The notes beneath the pieces are model-generated. The model searched no databases, was not told where the DNA came from, and saw nothing but the letters and a program-made list of their open reading frames with translations. A stretch of 64,000 bases of DNA from RYN-230 sp963717125. GTDB taxonomy: Bacteria; Actinomycetota; Actinomycetes; Streptosporangiales; Streptosporangiaceae. The translations under genes and the position numbers were made by a program. The stretch spans positions 248,001 through 312,000 of the forward strand of contig CAVQVG010000018.1 of assembly GCA_963717125.1 (NCBI GenBank), in the 5' to 3' direction. Every line of letters begins with the position of its first letter. Position 1 is the first letter of the stretch. Of the stretch, positions 26,238-34,576 are shown one piece after another.

Positions 26238-27137
26238 TCAGATGACCTGGGTGCCGCCGCTCGCGGTCAGCTCGGCGAACAGCGTGGTCAGCCGGCCGGT
26301 TACCGGCCCGGGCGTCCCGGTGCCGATGGTCCGGCCGTCCAGCGACGTCACCGGGGCGAGGCCGCCCATGGTGCCGGTCACGAACACCTCGTCCGCGGCG
26401 TAGAACTGGGTCAGGCTGTAGTCGCCGACCCGGCACGGGATGCCCGCGTCGGCCGCGATGTCCAGCACCACGGCCCGGGTGATGCCCTCCGGGCAGGCCA
26501 CCGTCGTGGGCGTGCCGAGCTGTCCCGCGGCGACCAGGAACAGGTGGGTGGCGTTGGTCTCGGCCACGAAGCCCCTGGTGTCCAGCATCACCGCGTCATC
26601 CGCGCCGGCCACGTTCGCCTCGATCTTGGCCAGGATGGACGGCAGCAGGTTGTTGTGGTGGATCTTGGGGTCGAGCACGTCCGGCGGTGGGCGCCGCACG
26701 CTGGACGTGATCAGGGCCAGCCCGGACTGGTCGTAGACCGGCGGCTTGTGCTCGGCCAGCACGATCAGGGTCGGCCCGGACTGGTTCAGCCGCGGATCCA
26801 TGCCGCTGGTGATCTTGACCCCACGGGTCAGCGTGAGCCGGATGTGCACCTGGTCGGTCATCGCGTTCGCGCGCAGCGTACGGCGGATCTGCTCGGTGAT
26901 CTCCTGGTCCGAGGGCAGCCCGGTGAACGCGAGCGCGGTCGCCGACCGGCGCAGCCGGGCCAGGTGCTCGGCCAGCTGGAAGATCCGGCCCTGGTAGAGC
27001 CGGAGACCCTCCCAGACCGCGTCGCCGCCCTGCACGGCGGAATCGAACGGGCTGACCCCGGCCTGGTTCCGGTGCGCCAGCTGGCCGGCGATGTTGACGA
27101 TGAGGTCACGGTTGCGCTCGTCGAACTGCTGGAGCAT
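26238..27137 (-). CDS. Class IV PLP aminotransferase (branched-chain/D-amino acid/ADC lyase type)
   Basis: The fold-type IV core is present: the PLP lysine in DPKIHHNNLLPS, the ETNATHLFLV segment that holds the cofactor, and GITRAVVLDIA. About 299 aa is usual. Which substrate class it uses cannot be read from sequence. GGGGAGG precedes the ATG. The start overlaps the stop of the upstream sulfotransferase-like gene (TGATG), so translation is coupled. Confidence 0.88.
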   Translation of the reverse strand: MLQQFDERNRDLIVNIAGQLAHRNQAGVSPFDSAVQGGDAVWEGLRLYQGRIFQLAEHLARLRRSATALAFTGLPSDQEITEQIRRTLRANAMTDQVHIRLTLTRGVKITSGMDPRLNQSGPTLIVLAEHKPPVYDQSGLALITSSVRRPPPDVLDPKIHHNNLLPSILAKIEANVAGADDAVMLDTRGFVAETNATHLFLVAAGQLGTPTTVACPEGITRAVVLDIAADAGIPCRVGDYSLTQFYAADEVFVTGTMGGLAPVTSLDGRTIGTGTPGPVTGRLTTLFAELTASGGTQVI

Positions 27138-27874
27138 CAGGCCTCCCCGGTCAGGCGGCAGGCGTACAGCCGCTCGTAGTACGGCCGGCCCTGCCCGGCC
27201 AGCGCGGCCAGCGGGCCGGGCAGCGCCTGGTCCGGGGGGCGGTACCGGCCGAACCCGGTCGACCGCCAAACCGACTCGTACCAGTACGGGGCCCAGACCC
27301 CGTCGGTATCCCGCGGGCCGCCCGGCCAGCGCAGCATCCGGGCCGAGAACGGCACGCCGAGCGCGGCGCACAGCGCGCGCAGTACCGCCTCCGGGCGATC
27401 CAGCAGGTCATGACTGTCGATCACCGGCCCGCCGAACCGGTCGAAGATCTCCGCCTGCTGCCAGATGCCGAGATCGTCCAGGGTGGGGGTGGCCCGCACC
27501 CTGGCGTAGGAGGCCAGCAGCTCGGCCGGGTCACGGATGAGGAAAGCGTGCCGGAGCGGCGCCAGCGCGTCCCGGTCCACCTCCGGCAGCAGGTGATGGG
27601 TCATGTGCTTGGCGTAACACACCGACCGGCCGGGCGGCAGCGGGCCGGACGTGAGCTGGTGGATCACCGTCTGCCAGCCGGTCGGCTGGCTGGCGATGAC
27701 CTGCTCCCGGCCCGGATGGTCGAGCCCGGTGCGGTCCAGGTAGAACGCGTACAGCGGCTCGTCCACCACCGCGGTGTCCGGGCGGTTCTCCCAGGACCGC
27801 ATGAGCGCGGTGGACACCGTACGCGGCCCGGACCACATCGCGATCCGGGCCGGCCCGGCTGGGCTTGGCGTCAC
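27137..27874 (-). CDS. Sulfotransferase-like P-loop protein
   Basis: The N-terminal WSGPRTVSTALMRSW resembles the phosphosulfate-binding loop of PAPS sulfotransferases, and RDPAELLASYARVR resembles the 3'-phosphate loop. About 245 aa. GTG 27874 overlaps the stop of the metallo-hydrolase gene by four bases (GTGA). Its position inside a mycothiol dehydrogenase operon is notable; the acceptor is unknown. Confidence 0.75.
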   Translation of the reverse strand: MTPSPAGPARIAMWSGPRTVSTALMRSWENRPDTAVVDEPLYAFYLDRTGLDHPGREQVIASQPTGWQTVIHQLTSGPLPPGRSVCYAKHMTHHLLPEVDRDALAPLRHAFLIRDPAELLASYARVRATPTLDDLGIWQQAEIFDRFGGPVIDSHDLLDRPEAVLRALCAALGVPFSARMLRWPGGPRDTDGVWAPYWYESVWRSTGFGRYRPPDQALPGPLAALAGQGRPYYERLYACRLTGEA

Positions 27875-28482
27875 CCGGTGAACTGGCCGGCTTCGGCGCC
27901 GATCGTGGTGTCCTCGCCGTGCCCGGTGTGCACGACGGTCTCCGGGGGCAGCGACATCAGCCGGTCCTGGATGGACGTGATGATCAGGTCGGGGTCGGAG
28001 TAGGACCGGCCGGTCGCGCCCGGGCCGCCGTGGAACAGGGTGTCCCCGGTGAACACGACGCGCAGCGCCGGCGCGTACAGGCACACGCTGCCGGGGGTGT
28101 GCCCGGGCGTGTGCAGCACCCGCAGCGGGGTGGCGGCGATGTCAATGACCTGCTCGTCGCCGAGGTCCCCGTCGGCCCGGGTGCCCGGGTAGATCATCCG
28201 CCACAGCACTTCGTCGCCCTGATGCAGCCAGATCGGCGCGCCCTTGGCGTCGGCGACCTGCGGCGCGGCGTTGATGTGGTCGTTGTGCCCGTGGGTGCAG
28301 ACGATGGCGGACAGCCGCCTGCCGCCCACCGCGGCCAGGATCGCGTCCGGGTCGTGGGCCGCGTCGATGACCAGGACCTCGCGCTCATCGCCGATCAGCC
28401 AGACGTTGTTGTCGACGTTGAAGTCCTGCCCGTCGAGGGAGAACACCCCCGAGGTGACGACCTTCTCGATCTGCGCCGTCAT
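27871..28482 (-). CDS. Metallo-beta-lactamase-fold hydrolase of the mycothiol formaldehyde pathway
   Basis: The zinc motifs are intact: CTHGHNDHI (HxHxDH), LHTPGHTPGS, FTGDTLF and a final HTGHG. The gene directly follows mscR with a 4-bp ATGA overlap. In mycobacteria an MBL protein (Rv2260) follows the mycothiol-dependent formaldehyde dehydrogenase gene (Rv2259) in the same way. It is likely to hydrolyse S-formylmycothiol to formate and mycothiol. The thioesterase role is inferred from neighbourhood, not from a diagnostic residue. Confidence 0.85.
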   Translation of the reverse strand: MTAQIEKVVTSGVFSLDGQDFNVDNNVWLIGDEREVLVIDAAHDPDAILAAVGGRRLSAIVCTHGHNDHINAAPQVADAKGAPIWLHQGDEVLWRMIYPGTRADGDLGDEQVIDIAATPLRVLHTPGHTPGSVCLYAPALRVVFTGDTLFHGGPGATGRSYSDPDLIITSIQDRLMSLPPETVVHTGHGEDTTIGAEAGQFTG

Positions 28483-29567
28483 CCCAGGGTCACCACGCTG
28501 CGCAGCACCTCGCCCGCCTCCATCTTGGCGAACGCCTCCTCGACCGCGTCCAGCGCGATCGTCTCGGAGACGAACTTGTCCAGCGGCAGACGGCCCTGCA
28601 GGTACAGGTCGATGAGCACCGGGAAGTCCCGTTCCGGCAGGCAGTCGCCGTACCAGGACGACTTGAGCGCGCCGCCCCGGCCGAACACGTCGAGCAGCGG
28701 CAGATCGATGCGCATATCCGGGGTGGGCACGCCGACCAGGACGACCGTGCCCGCCAGGTCCCGGGCGTAGAACGCCTGCTGGTAGGTCTCCGGGCGGCCG
28801 ATCGCCTCGATCACCACGTCCGCCCCGTTCCCGCCGGTCAGCTCCTGGATCGCGGCGACCGGGTCGGTGTCCCGGGAATTGATCACGTGGGTGGCGCCGA
28901 ATTGCCGGGCCCACTCCAGCTTGCGCGGGTCGATGTCCACCGCGATGATCGTCCGCGCCCCGTTGAGCCCGGCCCCCAGGATGGCCGCGTCGCCCACCCC
29001 GCCGCAGCCGATGACGGCCACCGAGTCGCCCCGGGTGACCGGCGCGGTGTTGATGGCCGCGCCCAGCCCGGCCATCACGCCGCAGCCGAGCAGGCCCGCC
29101 ACCTCCGGCTTGGCCGCCGGGTCCACCTTGGTGCACTGCCCGGCCGCGACCAGCGTCTTCTCGGCGAACGCGCCGATGCCCAGCGCCGGGGACAGCGTCG
29201 TGCCGTCCTCCAGGGACATCTTCTGGGTGGCGTTGTGCGTGTTGAAGCAGTACCACGGCCGGCCCCGGCGGCAAGCCCGGCACTCGCCGCAGACCGCGCG
29301 CCAGTTGAGCACGACGAAGTCGCCCGGCGCCACCGACGTGACGCCGTCGCCGACCGCCTCCACCACCCCGGCCGCCTCGTGCCCGAGCAGGTAGGGGTAG
29401 TCGTCCCCGATCCCGCCCTCGCGGTAATGCAGGTCGGTATGGCAGACGCCGCAGGCCTGCACCCGGACCAGCGCCTCGCCCGGCCCGGGATCCGGCACCA
29501 CGATCGTGGTCAGCTCGACTTCGGCACCTTTGCCTGGGGCGATGACGCCCCGCACCGTGGTTGTCAT
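28479..29567 (-). CDS. mscR: S-(hydroxymethyl)mycothiol dehydrogenase
   Basis: This is a zinc-dependent alcohol dehydrogenase family member oxidising the formaldehyde-mycothiol adduct with NAD. Catalytic zinc residues lie in ACGVCHTDLH and GHEAAG, structural zinc cysteines in VCGECRACRRGRPWYC, and the Rossmann motif in VIGCGGVGDAAI. The WYCFNTHNA segment is typical of the mycothiol-dependent class. The ATG at 29567 starts MTTTVRGVIAPGKG. It heads a five-gene leftward operon joined by 1-4 nt overlaps for the first four genes. Confidence 0.9.
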   Translation of the reverse strand: MTTTVRGVIAPGKGAEVELTTIVVPDPGPGEALVRVQACGVCHTDLHYREGGIGDDYPYLLGHEAAGVVEAVGDGVTSVAPGDFVVLNWRAVCGECRACRRGRPWYCFNTHNATQKMSLEDGTTLSPALGIGAFAEKTLVAAGQCTKVDPAAKPEVAGLLGCGVMAGLGAAINTAPVTRGDSVAVIGCGGVGDAAILGAGLNGARTIIAVDIDPRKLEWARQFGATHVINSRDTDPVAAIQELTGGNGADVVIEAIGRPETYQQAFYARDLAGTVVLVGVPTPDMRIDLPLLDVFGRGGALKSSWYGDCLPERDFPVLIDLYLQGRLPLDKFVSETIALDAVEEAFAKMEAGEVLRSVVTLG

Positions 29568-29762
29568 TGGCCCATCGTGCCCAATCAGCCAGCCCAGCGG
29601 AAGCGGTGGGGTGCCGCAACCCTGGCCAGCCGGGCGTGCCGTGCAATTTGCAACATACGTCACCCGACCGATGTCTCACCGCGGGCCGGCCGGCGACCGT
29701 AGCGGGTATGCACGGCACGACATGCCGGTACCTGACCCGACCTAACCGCGACAGAGGACGAG

Positions 29763-30209
29763 ATGACGCTTATGACGCAAGTACCCGCGAGGGCGCAGCG
29801 TCCGTATCGCATCTCTCTGCCTGCGGGCTCGGCGGCCACGATGGCCGCACGCCGCCACGTGTGGGCTCTCATCCACGCGTGGAACGTGCCCCTGGACGCC
29901 TACACCGCGGCGTTGCTCACCAGCGAACTGGTGGCCGATGTCATCTCCTGCGATCCAGATGCGGCGGTTGAGCTGATGATCAGTTGGGTGGACCGGAAGT
30001 TCTGTGTGGAAGTGCGCGATGCGTCGCGGTCCACGATGGCGGGCGAGGACCCGGCGGCTGCGCCGGCCGGCGTGGCGGACGCGCCGCCGGCGCGGGGCCC
30101 GCGCGGGACCCGGCCGATGGACCTGACGACCTGGTGCTGGTCGTCAACGCCCGGCGGAACCTGCATTTCTGGTACTGGCCCGGCCAGGACCGGTAAGGAA
30201 CGACGATGA
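29763..30209 (+). CDS. RsbW/anti-sigma-like ATPase paralogue with lost N-box
   Basis: Residues 1-80 align with the downstream gene (RPYRISLPAGSAATMAARRHV, TAALLTSELV). Where HATPase proteins have an Asn in the N-box (SELVTNAIKHG in the paralogue), this copy has SELVADVISCDP, so ATP binding is probably lost. The C-terminal part is Pro/Ala-rich; another frame ending at 30196 reads PDDLVLVVNARRNLHFWYWP, which looks more domain-like and hints at a frameshift. The annotated frame is kept because its stop overlaps the next start (ATGA). Confidence 0.6.
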   Translation: MTLMTQVPARAQRPYRISLPAGSAATMAARRHVWALIHAWNVPLDAYTAALLTSELVADVISCDPDAAVELMISWVDRKFCVEVRDASRSTMAGEDPAAAPAGVADAPPARGPRGTRPMDLTTWCWSSTPGGTCISGTGPARTGKERR

Positions 30210-30622
30210 ATATGGTGGCGCCGGCCCGGACGGCAGTGCAGCGTCCCTTCCGTATCTCTCTGATCGCTGGCCCGGCGGCAGCGGCGCAAGCCCGCCGTCA
30301 CGTCTGCGCCGTTATCGAGGCCTGGGACGTGCCGGTGGACGACGACACCGCGGCCCTGCTCACCAGCGAGCTGGTCACCAACGCCATCAAGCACGGCAAG
30401 CTCGGCAATGATGGCATCCAGCTCGTCATCAGCTGGGCCTACAACCAGCTCCGGGTCGAGGTGCACGACCGGGCGAAGTCCGGGCCGGTGCTGGTGGACG
30501 CGCCGTGGGACGCCGAGGCCGGCCGCGGCTTAGTGCTGCTGGCCAGCCTGTGCACCAACTGGGGCTGGCGGCAGACGGTGACCGGGAAGGCCGTCTACTT
30601 CACGCTCGCGGCCCGGGACTGA
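30206..30622 (+). CDS. HATPase_c anti-sigma/RsbW-like serine kinase domain protein
   Basis: 138 aa covering one GHKL ATPase domain. The N-box is intact (LLTSELVTNAIKHG), the G1-like region is short (HDRAKSGPVL), and G2 reads AGRGLVLLASLCTNWGW. This class is abundant in actinobacteria and acts on sigma factors or anti-sigma antagonists, or in unknown switches. It is coupled to the paralogue upstream. No cognate sigma gene is adjacent; the nearest are the ECF fusions 24 kb away. Confidence 0.8.
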   Translation: MNMVAPARTAVQRPFRISLIAGPAAAAQARRHVCAVIEAWDVPVDDDTAALLTSELVTNAIKHGKLGNDGIQLVISWAYNQLRVEVHDRAKSGPVLVDAPWDAEAGRGLVLLASLCTNWGWRQTVTGKAVYFTLAARD

Positions 30623-30665
30623 GCCAGGAGCGGGCCAGAGCTGCGAGCCCAACCTGGGAAAAGGC

Positions 30666-30697
30666 GCCCAGGGCGTGTCCCGGGACACGCCCTGGGC
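30666..30697. terminator. Perfect 32-bp palindrome, likely bidirectional terminator
   Basis: GCCCAGGGCGTGTCCC and its exact reverse complement abut with no spacer, 43 bp after the RsbW-like gene and facing the convergent LAL gene. A transcript from either strand would form a very stable hairpin. Confidence 0.65.
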
Positions 30698-30742
30698 TAG
30701 CCCATGGCCGCGGACTTCTGCTCCCGGCCAGCTGAGCCGGCG

Positions 30743-30836
30743 CCACCCGATCAGCTAGCGGCCACCCGATCAGCTGGCAGCTACCTGATCAGCTGGCAGC
30801 TACCTGATCAGCTGGCGGCTACCTGCCGGCTGGCCG
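30743..30836. repeat. Tandem 19-bp repeat array with CTGATCAG-type cores
   Basis: About four and a half units with starts 19 bp apart (ACCYGATCAGCT at 30745, 30764, 30783, 30802, partial at 30821). Two units contain the 8-bp palindrome CTGATCAG. The array sits between convergent genes and extends over the last codons of the LAL gene, whose stop lies within a unit. Confidence 0.8.
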
Positions 30837-33684
30837 CCTCGCGGGCGATGTCGATCCGCGAGTTGACATCGAGCTTGCTCAGGATGTGCGACACGTGGGT
30901 GCCCACCGTCCGCCGGGACAGGAACAGCTTGGCCGCGATCTGCGGGTTGGACAGGCCCTGGGCCACCATTTCGGTGATCTTGACCTCGGTAGGCGTCAGG
31001 CTGTCCCAGCCGCGGCGGGCCTTGCGGTGCTTCACCCGGGGGGCCCGGCGGATGCCCTGCGCCCGGAACCTGGCCTGCAGCCGGGCGACGTCGCGGGACG
31101 CATCGAGCGACGCGTACAGGTCGAGTGAGCGGGTGAACGCGGTCCGGGCCGGCCCGCGCTCGCCGCGGTCCAGGAAGGCCCCGGCCGCCGCCTCCAGCGC
31201 CTGCGCGCCGAGCAGCGGCCGGCTCGCGTCGCGGTAGCGGTCCGCGGCCTGGAGCAGCCGCCCGGCATCGCGGTCGAGCAGTCCGCGGCAGAACAGCGCG
31301 TTGGCCTGCCGGTGCGGGATAGCCGAGTCCTGGGCCAGCGCTTCGGCGCGATCGGTGAGCGCCCGGGCGGCGGCCATATCGCCAACCTTGGTGGCCAGCC
31401 GGACCCCGTCCGGCAGCAGATCCTCGATCTCGTCCAGTTCTTCGGCGTTGTCCGCGAACCCGGTCAGCACGGCGAGCGCCCTGGGCAGGTCGCCCGCTTG
31501 CTCGGCGTCCAGGCTGCGGGCCAGCGCCAGCGTGCTGACCACCCGGCTGCCGATTCGCTTGGCGTGCGGCGCAGCCGCGGCCAGGTTCCGCTGGGCGCCG
31601 TCCACGTCGCCACGATGGAACGTGATCAGGGCCGCGACACCGTGGTCGTAGCAGGCCACGCCGGGATCTTTGATGCTGTCCTGGACAGCCCCCACCTCGG
31701 CCATGGCCTCCGCCCAGAGGCCAGTGTTATAGAGCAGTTCGCCGAGGCAGCACTGCGCCTGGGCCAGCCGGACCATGATGCCGGCCCGTCCCGCCAGCCG
31801 CTGCGCGTCGCGGGCCACGGGGAAGGCGCCCTCGTACTGGTCCAGACCGCCCAGCGTGAGCGCCTTGTTGATCTGCAGCAGCAGCCTCAGGTCGGTCAGG
31901 GCCGGGTCAGCCTGGGTCACCGTCAGCGCGCGGTCGAACAGTGGCAGCGCGTCAGCCACCCGGCCCTGCATCACGGTCACCATGGTCAGCACGTGGAGCG
32001 CCCAGCCAACGGCCCAGTCATCGTCGGCGTTGGTCGCCTCGTCGAGTGCGGCGGCGGCCACCTGCCCGGCCTTTTCCACCTCACCGAGGTGCCGGTGGGT
32101 CCGCGCGGTGAGCACGAGCAGCCGTGCCCGGTTCCGCCCCGAGATCCGCGGATGGGCCAGCGCCTGTTCCAGGGCGGCCAGCGACTCGGTGAACCGGCCG
32201 GCGAGGGTCCGGCACTGGGCCAGCGTCCAATGCAGGTTGACGCGGAGATCGGGCTCGACGATGTCGGCCAGCGCGCTGCTGGCCACCCGCTCCGCCTCGG
32301 CTGCGTCGCCGACGCGGAACAACGCCTCGGCCAGTCGGCAGACCAGATTGTCATGCTGGGCCGAGCCCGCTGGCGACCGTGTGACGGCTTGGCGAAGCAG
32401 CTCTGCGGCCGCCCGGGGTGCCTGGCCGACCAGCAACGGTGCGGTCCGGGCCAGCCAGCGCAGGGTCCACCGCTCCATCGGCTCGGTGTCGGTGGGTCCG
32501 CTGAAGGCGGCCAGCAACTGCCGGGCTACCCGGTCGGCGGGCGCGCCCGCTTCGGCCAGCGCATGCGCCGCTTCGCGATGCCAGGCCGCCCGGACCGGGG
32601 CCGGTATCTCCTCGTACAGCGCCGTGCGGATCAGTGGGTGCCGGAAGCCCAGGCCGTTGCCGGACTCGACCAGCACGCCGGCTGCGCACGCCTCGTCCAC
32701 GGCCGGGATCAGGTCGGCGACGCCACGCCTGAGCACGGTGGCCAGGTCCGGCACGACGAAGTCCACGCCCAGCAGGGCGGCCGCGCGGAGCACCTGGCGC
32801 ACCCAGCCGGGCACGAAACGGAGCCGGTCCGCGATGGCCTCGGACAGCGAGTCCGGCGCGGAGTCGCTGGTCAGCTCCGCGATTCCGGCATCGGTGATGG
32901 TCAAGCCGGAGCTACGGGCCAGCGCTTCGACCAGCTCCGTCAGGTACAGCGGATTTCCCGCCGCCCCGTCGGCCAGCCGCAGCAGCTCGCCGGCCGGTTT
33001 GCCGCCGGCCAGCGCCGCGACCAGATCGGTCACCTCGGCCTCGGCGAGGCTCTCGAGTTGCAGCCGCGCGGCCAGTTCGGCGGTGTGCCGGAGCGCGAGC
33101 AGATCCTCCCGCTGCGGCACCGGGCGCATCATGCCGATCAGCAGCAGCGGCCGGTGCCGCGCCGACCTGGCCAGCCTTTCCCACAGCCCGACGCTGGCCT
33201 GATCCGCCCACTGGAGATCATCGATCACCAGAACAGTGGGCTGAGCGGCGCACAATTCATCGACCAGGGCAAGCAATTGTTCGGCCAGGGCGGCGGTCAC
33301 ATCCTCGCCGCGCCCGGAGGTGAGTTCGCCACGAAGCAGCGCAACGATCGTTTCCCGCCGGGGGCTGGGAATGGGCTCGCGGGTCCGCAATCCATCGAGG
33401 AAAGGCGACAGGGGTAACGTCTGCCCCAATTCATCACCGGCGCCCCAGAACACCTGGCAGCCCAGCTGAGTGGCTTCCGCGCAGGAGCCACGGACCAGCG
33501 CAGTCTTGCCGATCCCTGGCTCACCCTCGATCAGCACGGCCCGGCCCTGACCTGTCGCGACTTCCCGCACACAGCGTCCAAGCAACGACACCTCGTCGTC
33601 GCGGCCGATCAGCAAGCCGTCCAATGCCGAGGGTGGCAGACAACTGGTTGTACTGCGCCAGTCCAGGTTAACGGCGATAGACAA
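30808..33684 (-). CDS. LAL-family (large ATP-binding LuxR) transcriptional regulator
   Basis: 958 aa. The N-terminal AAA/NACHT-like domain has Walker A GEPGIGKTALV and Walker B TVLVIDDLQWAD. A long helical, TPR-like middle follows (rich in EALFRVGDAAEAERVA-type helices). The C-terminal LuxR helix-turn-helix reads LTPTEVKITEMVAQGLSN and KLFLSRRTVGTHVSHIL. Such proteins activate metabolic or antibiotic genes after binding ATP and a ligand. The start is TTG at 33684; no better one is close. It is divergent from the small exported peptide gene, a possible target. Confidence 0.9.
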   Translation of the reverse strand: MSIAVNLDWRSTTSCLPPSALDGLLIGRDDEVSLLGRCVREVATGQGRAVLIEGEPGIGKTALVRGSCAEATQLGCQVFWGAGDELGQTLPLSPFLDGLRTREPIPSPRRETIVALLRGELTSGRGEDVTAALAEQLLALVDELCAAQPTVLVIDDLQWADQASVGLWERLARSARHRPLLLIGMMRPVPQREDLLALRHTAELAARLQLESLAEAEVTDLVAALAGGKPAGELLRLADGAAGNPLYLTELVEALARSSGLTITDAGIAELTSDSAPDSLSEAIADRLRFVPGWVRQVLRAAALLGVDFVVPDLATVLRRGVADLIPAVDEACAAGVLVESGNGLGFRHPLIRTALYEEIPAPVRAAWHREAAHALAEAGAPADRVARQLLAAFSGPTDTEPMERWTLRWLARTAPLLVGQAPRAAAELLRQAVTRSPAGSAQHDNLVCRLAEALFRVGDAAEAERVASSALADIVEPDLRVNLHWTLAQCRTLAGRFTESLAALEQALAHPRISGRNRARLLVLTARTHRHLGEVEKAGQVAAAALDEATNADDDWAVGWALHVLTMVTVMQGRVADALPLFDRALTVTQADPALTDLRLLLQINKALTLGGLDQYEGAFPVARDAQRLAGRAGIMVRLAQAQCCLGELLYNTGLWAEAMAEVGAVQDSIKDPGVACYDHGVAALITFHRGDVDGAQRNLAAAAPHAKRIGSRVVSTLALARSLDAEQAGDLPRALAVLTGFADNAEELDEIEDLLPDGVRLATKVGDMAAARALTDRAEALAQDSAIPHRQANALFCRGLLDRDAGRLLQAADRYRDASRPLLGAQALEAAAGAFLDRGERGPARTAFTRSLDLYASLDASRDVARLQARFRAQGIRRAPRVKHRKARRGWDSLTPTEVKITEMVAQGLSNPQIAAKLFLSRRTVGTHVSHILSKLDVNSRIDIAREAASRQVAAS

Positions 33685-33844
33685 GTTAGCGACCCGTCTA
33701 CTAAATAGCCTCTTTTTTCCATGCCGACACGCATGGCTACTAAACCGGACGGGTATACCACTCGCACCGGTGTCCCGGAGGCTGGCCAGCCCCTACTCAG
33801 TTACCACGGGATCTCCAGTCCCAATAGAAGTATAGGGAGTGGCC

Positions 33845-34027
33845 ATGCAAATTGCACGGACCCTTGCCCAAAAAATTGTCTTAACTGTCGGAGTGGCCGG
33901 ACCACTCCTATCTGGGATAGCAGTAGTCAGTACCAATGTGATCCCTGCGTCTGCTGCGTCTACCGTGGTTACAGCTTCCTGCCCCACGATGATGCACGAC
34001 GCGTGCTTGCAGATGATGCACGACTGA
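33845..34027 (+). CDS. Small exported Met/His/Cys peptide, 60 aa
   Basis: AGGGAG precedes the start region (GTG 33839 or ATG 33845). Residues 1-40 form a signal peptide: charged start, hydrophobic core (IVLTVGVAGPLLSGIAVV) and an ASA-type cleavage site. The mature part of about 20 residues is STVVTASCPTMMHDACLQ plus a second MMHD. Two cysteines and a duplicated Met-Met-His-Asp motif suggest metal binding, perhaps copper. Local base composition is lower in G+C than its neighbours. No family is recognised, and no modification enzymes are adjacent. Confidence 0.55.
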   Translation: MQIARTLAQKIVLTVGVAGPLLSGIAVVSTNVIPASAASTVVTASCPTMMHDACLQMMHD

Positions 34028-34166
34028 CTTCCGTCCCTGCTGGCTGCAGCGTGGCAGGTCAGCTCGGTACCGCGGCTCCCGCATCGCGATTGCCGTTGCC
34101 CGCCGATCCATCCCTCGCGTCAGGAGCTACTCAGAACCAATAACCCCGCCAGTATCAGCACACCTG

Positions 34167-34193
34167 GTCCAGCCCGCCCCGCACGGGCTGGAC
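34167..34193 (+). terminator. Hairpin after the exported peptide gene
   Basis: GTCCAGCCCG (34167-34176) pairs perfectly with CGGGCTGGAC (34184-34193) across a 7-nt loop. It lies 140 bp after the peptide stop and is a plausible rho-independent-like terminator without a T-run. Confidence 0.5.
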
Positions 34194-34353
34194 GGCCACC
34201 TGGATCTGGCATTGATGCCGTACAGGTCGCCCAGGTGTTTTCTCAACGCAGTTGCCATTGCGTGCAGGGACAGTATCCCGGCGGCTGGACTGCCTATCCA
34301 AATGGTGAGATCTCCGCACCGCGGGACCGTTCAGACCGCGTCGGCCTAGACCG

Positions 34354-34385
34354 GGCCCGGGCCTGACCCCAGTCAGGTCCGGGCC
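34354..34385. terminator. Second strong hairpin in the 34.03-34.57 kb gap
   Basis: Fourteen-base arms (34354-34367 and 34372-34385) pair with one G-T wobble around a CCCA loop. It insulates the peptide gene region from the GntR regulator. I see no other gene between 34028 and 34576. Confidence 0.5.
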
Positions 34386-34438
34386 TGCCGTCGTTGCGGA
34401 GTGGTTCCCGTGAATGCTCGTGGCCTGGCCCCGGTCCG

Positions 34439-34570
34439 TATTTTGGATACAGCAGCCGATATGCTAAATGCAGGTCGGTGTAGCGAGGGTCCTTGGTGTG
34501 CCGAAGGCTCTCGGTGTAGCAATCGTTGTGGCCAGGAGCTCTCGGCGTGCCGAGGGCTCGGTGTGCGGAG
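34439..34570 (+). promoter_or_regulatory. Leader of the GntR gene with repeated TCGGTGTGCC-like units
   Basis: TATTTTGGATAC (34439-34450) resembles ATTGTATAC upstream of the gamma-subunit gene at 43122. Downstream, five imperfect units of TCGGTGTRSC-GAGGG type recur about every 20-24 bp (34476-34570), one of them the small palindrome CTCGGCGTGCCGAG. These look like binding sites, possibly for autoregulation. Confidence 0.35.
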
Positions 34571-34576
34571 GGCAAC

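Noticed and set aside
30743..30836. CRISPR array
   Set aside because: The 19-bp units are contiguous without spacers and no cas genes occur in the window.
33721..34143. 140-codon frame overlapping the exported peptide
   Set aside because: No ribosome site and irregular composition; the overlapping 33845 frame has a signal peptide and ribosome site.
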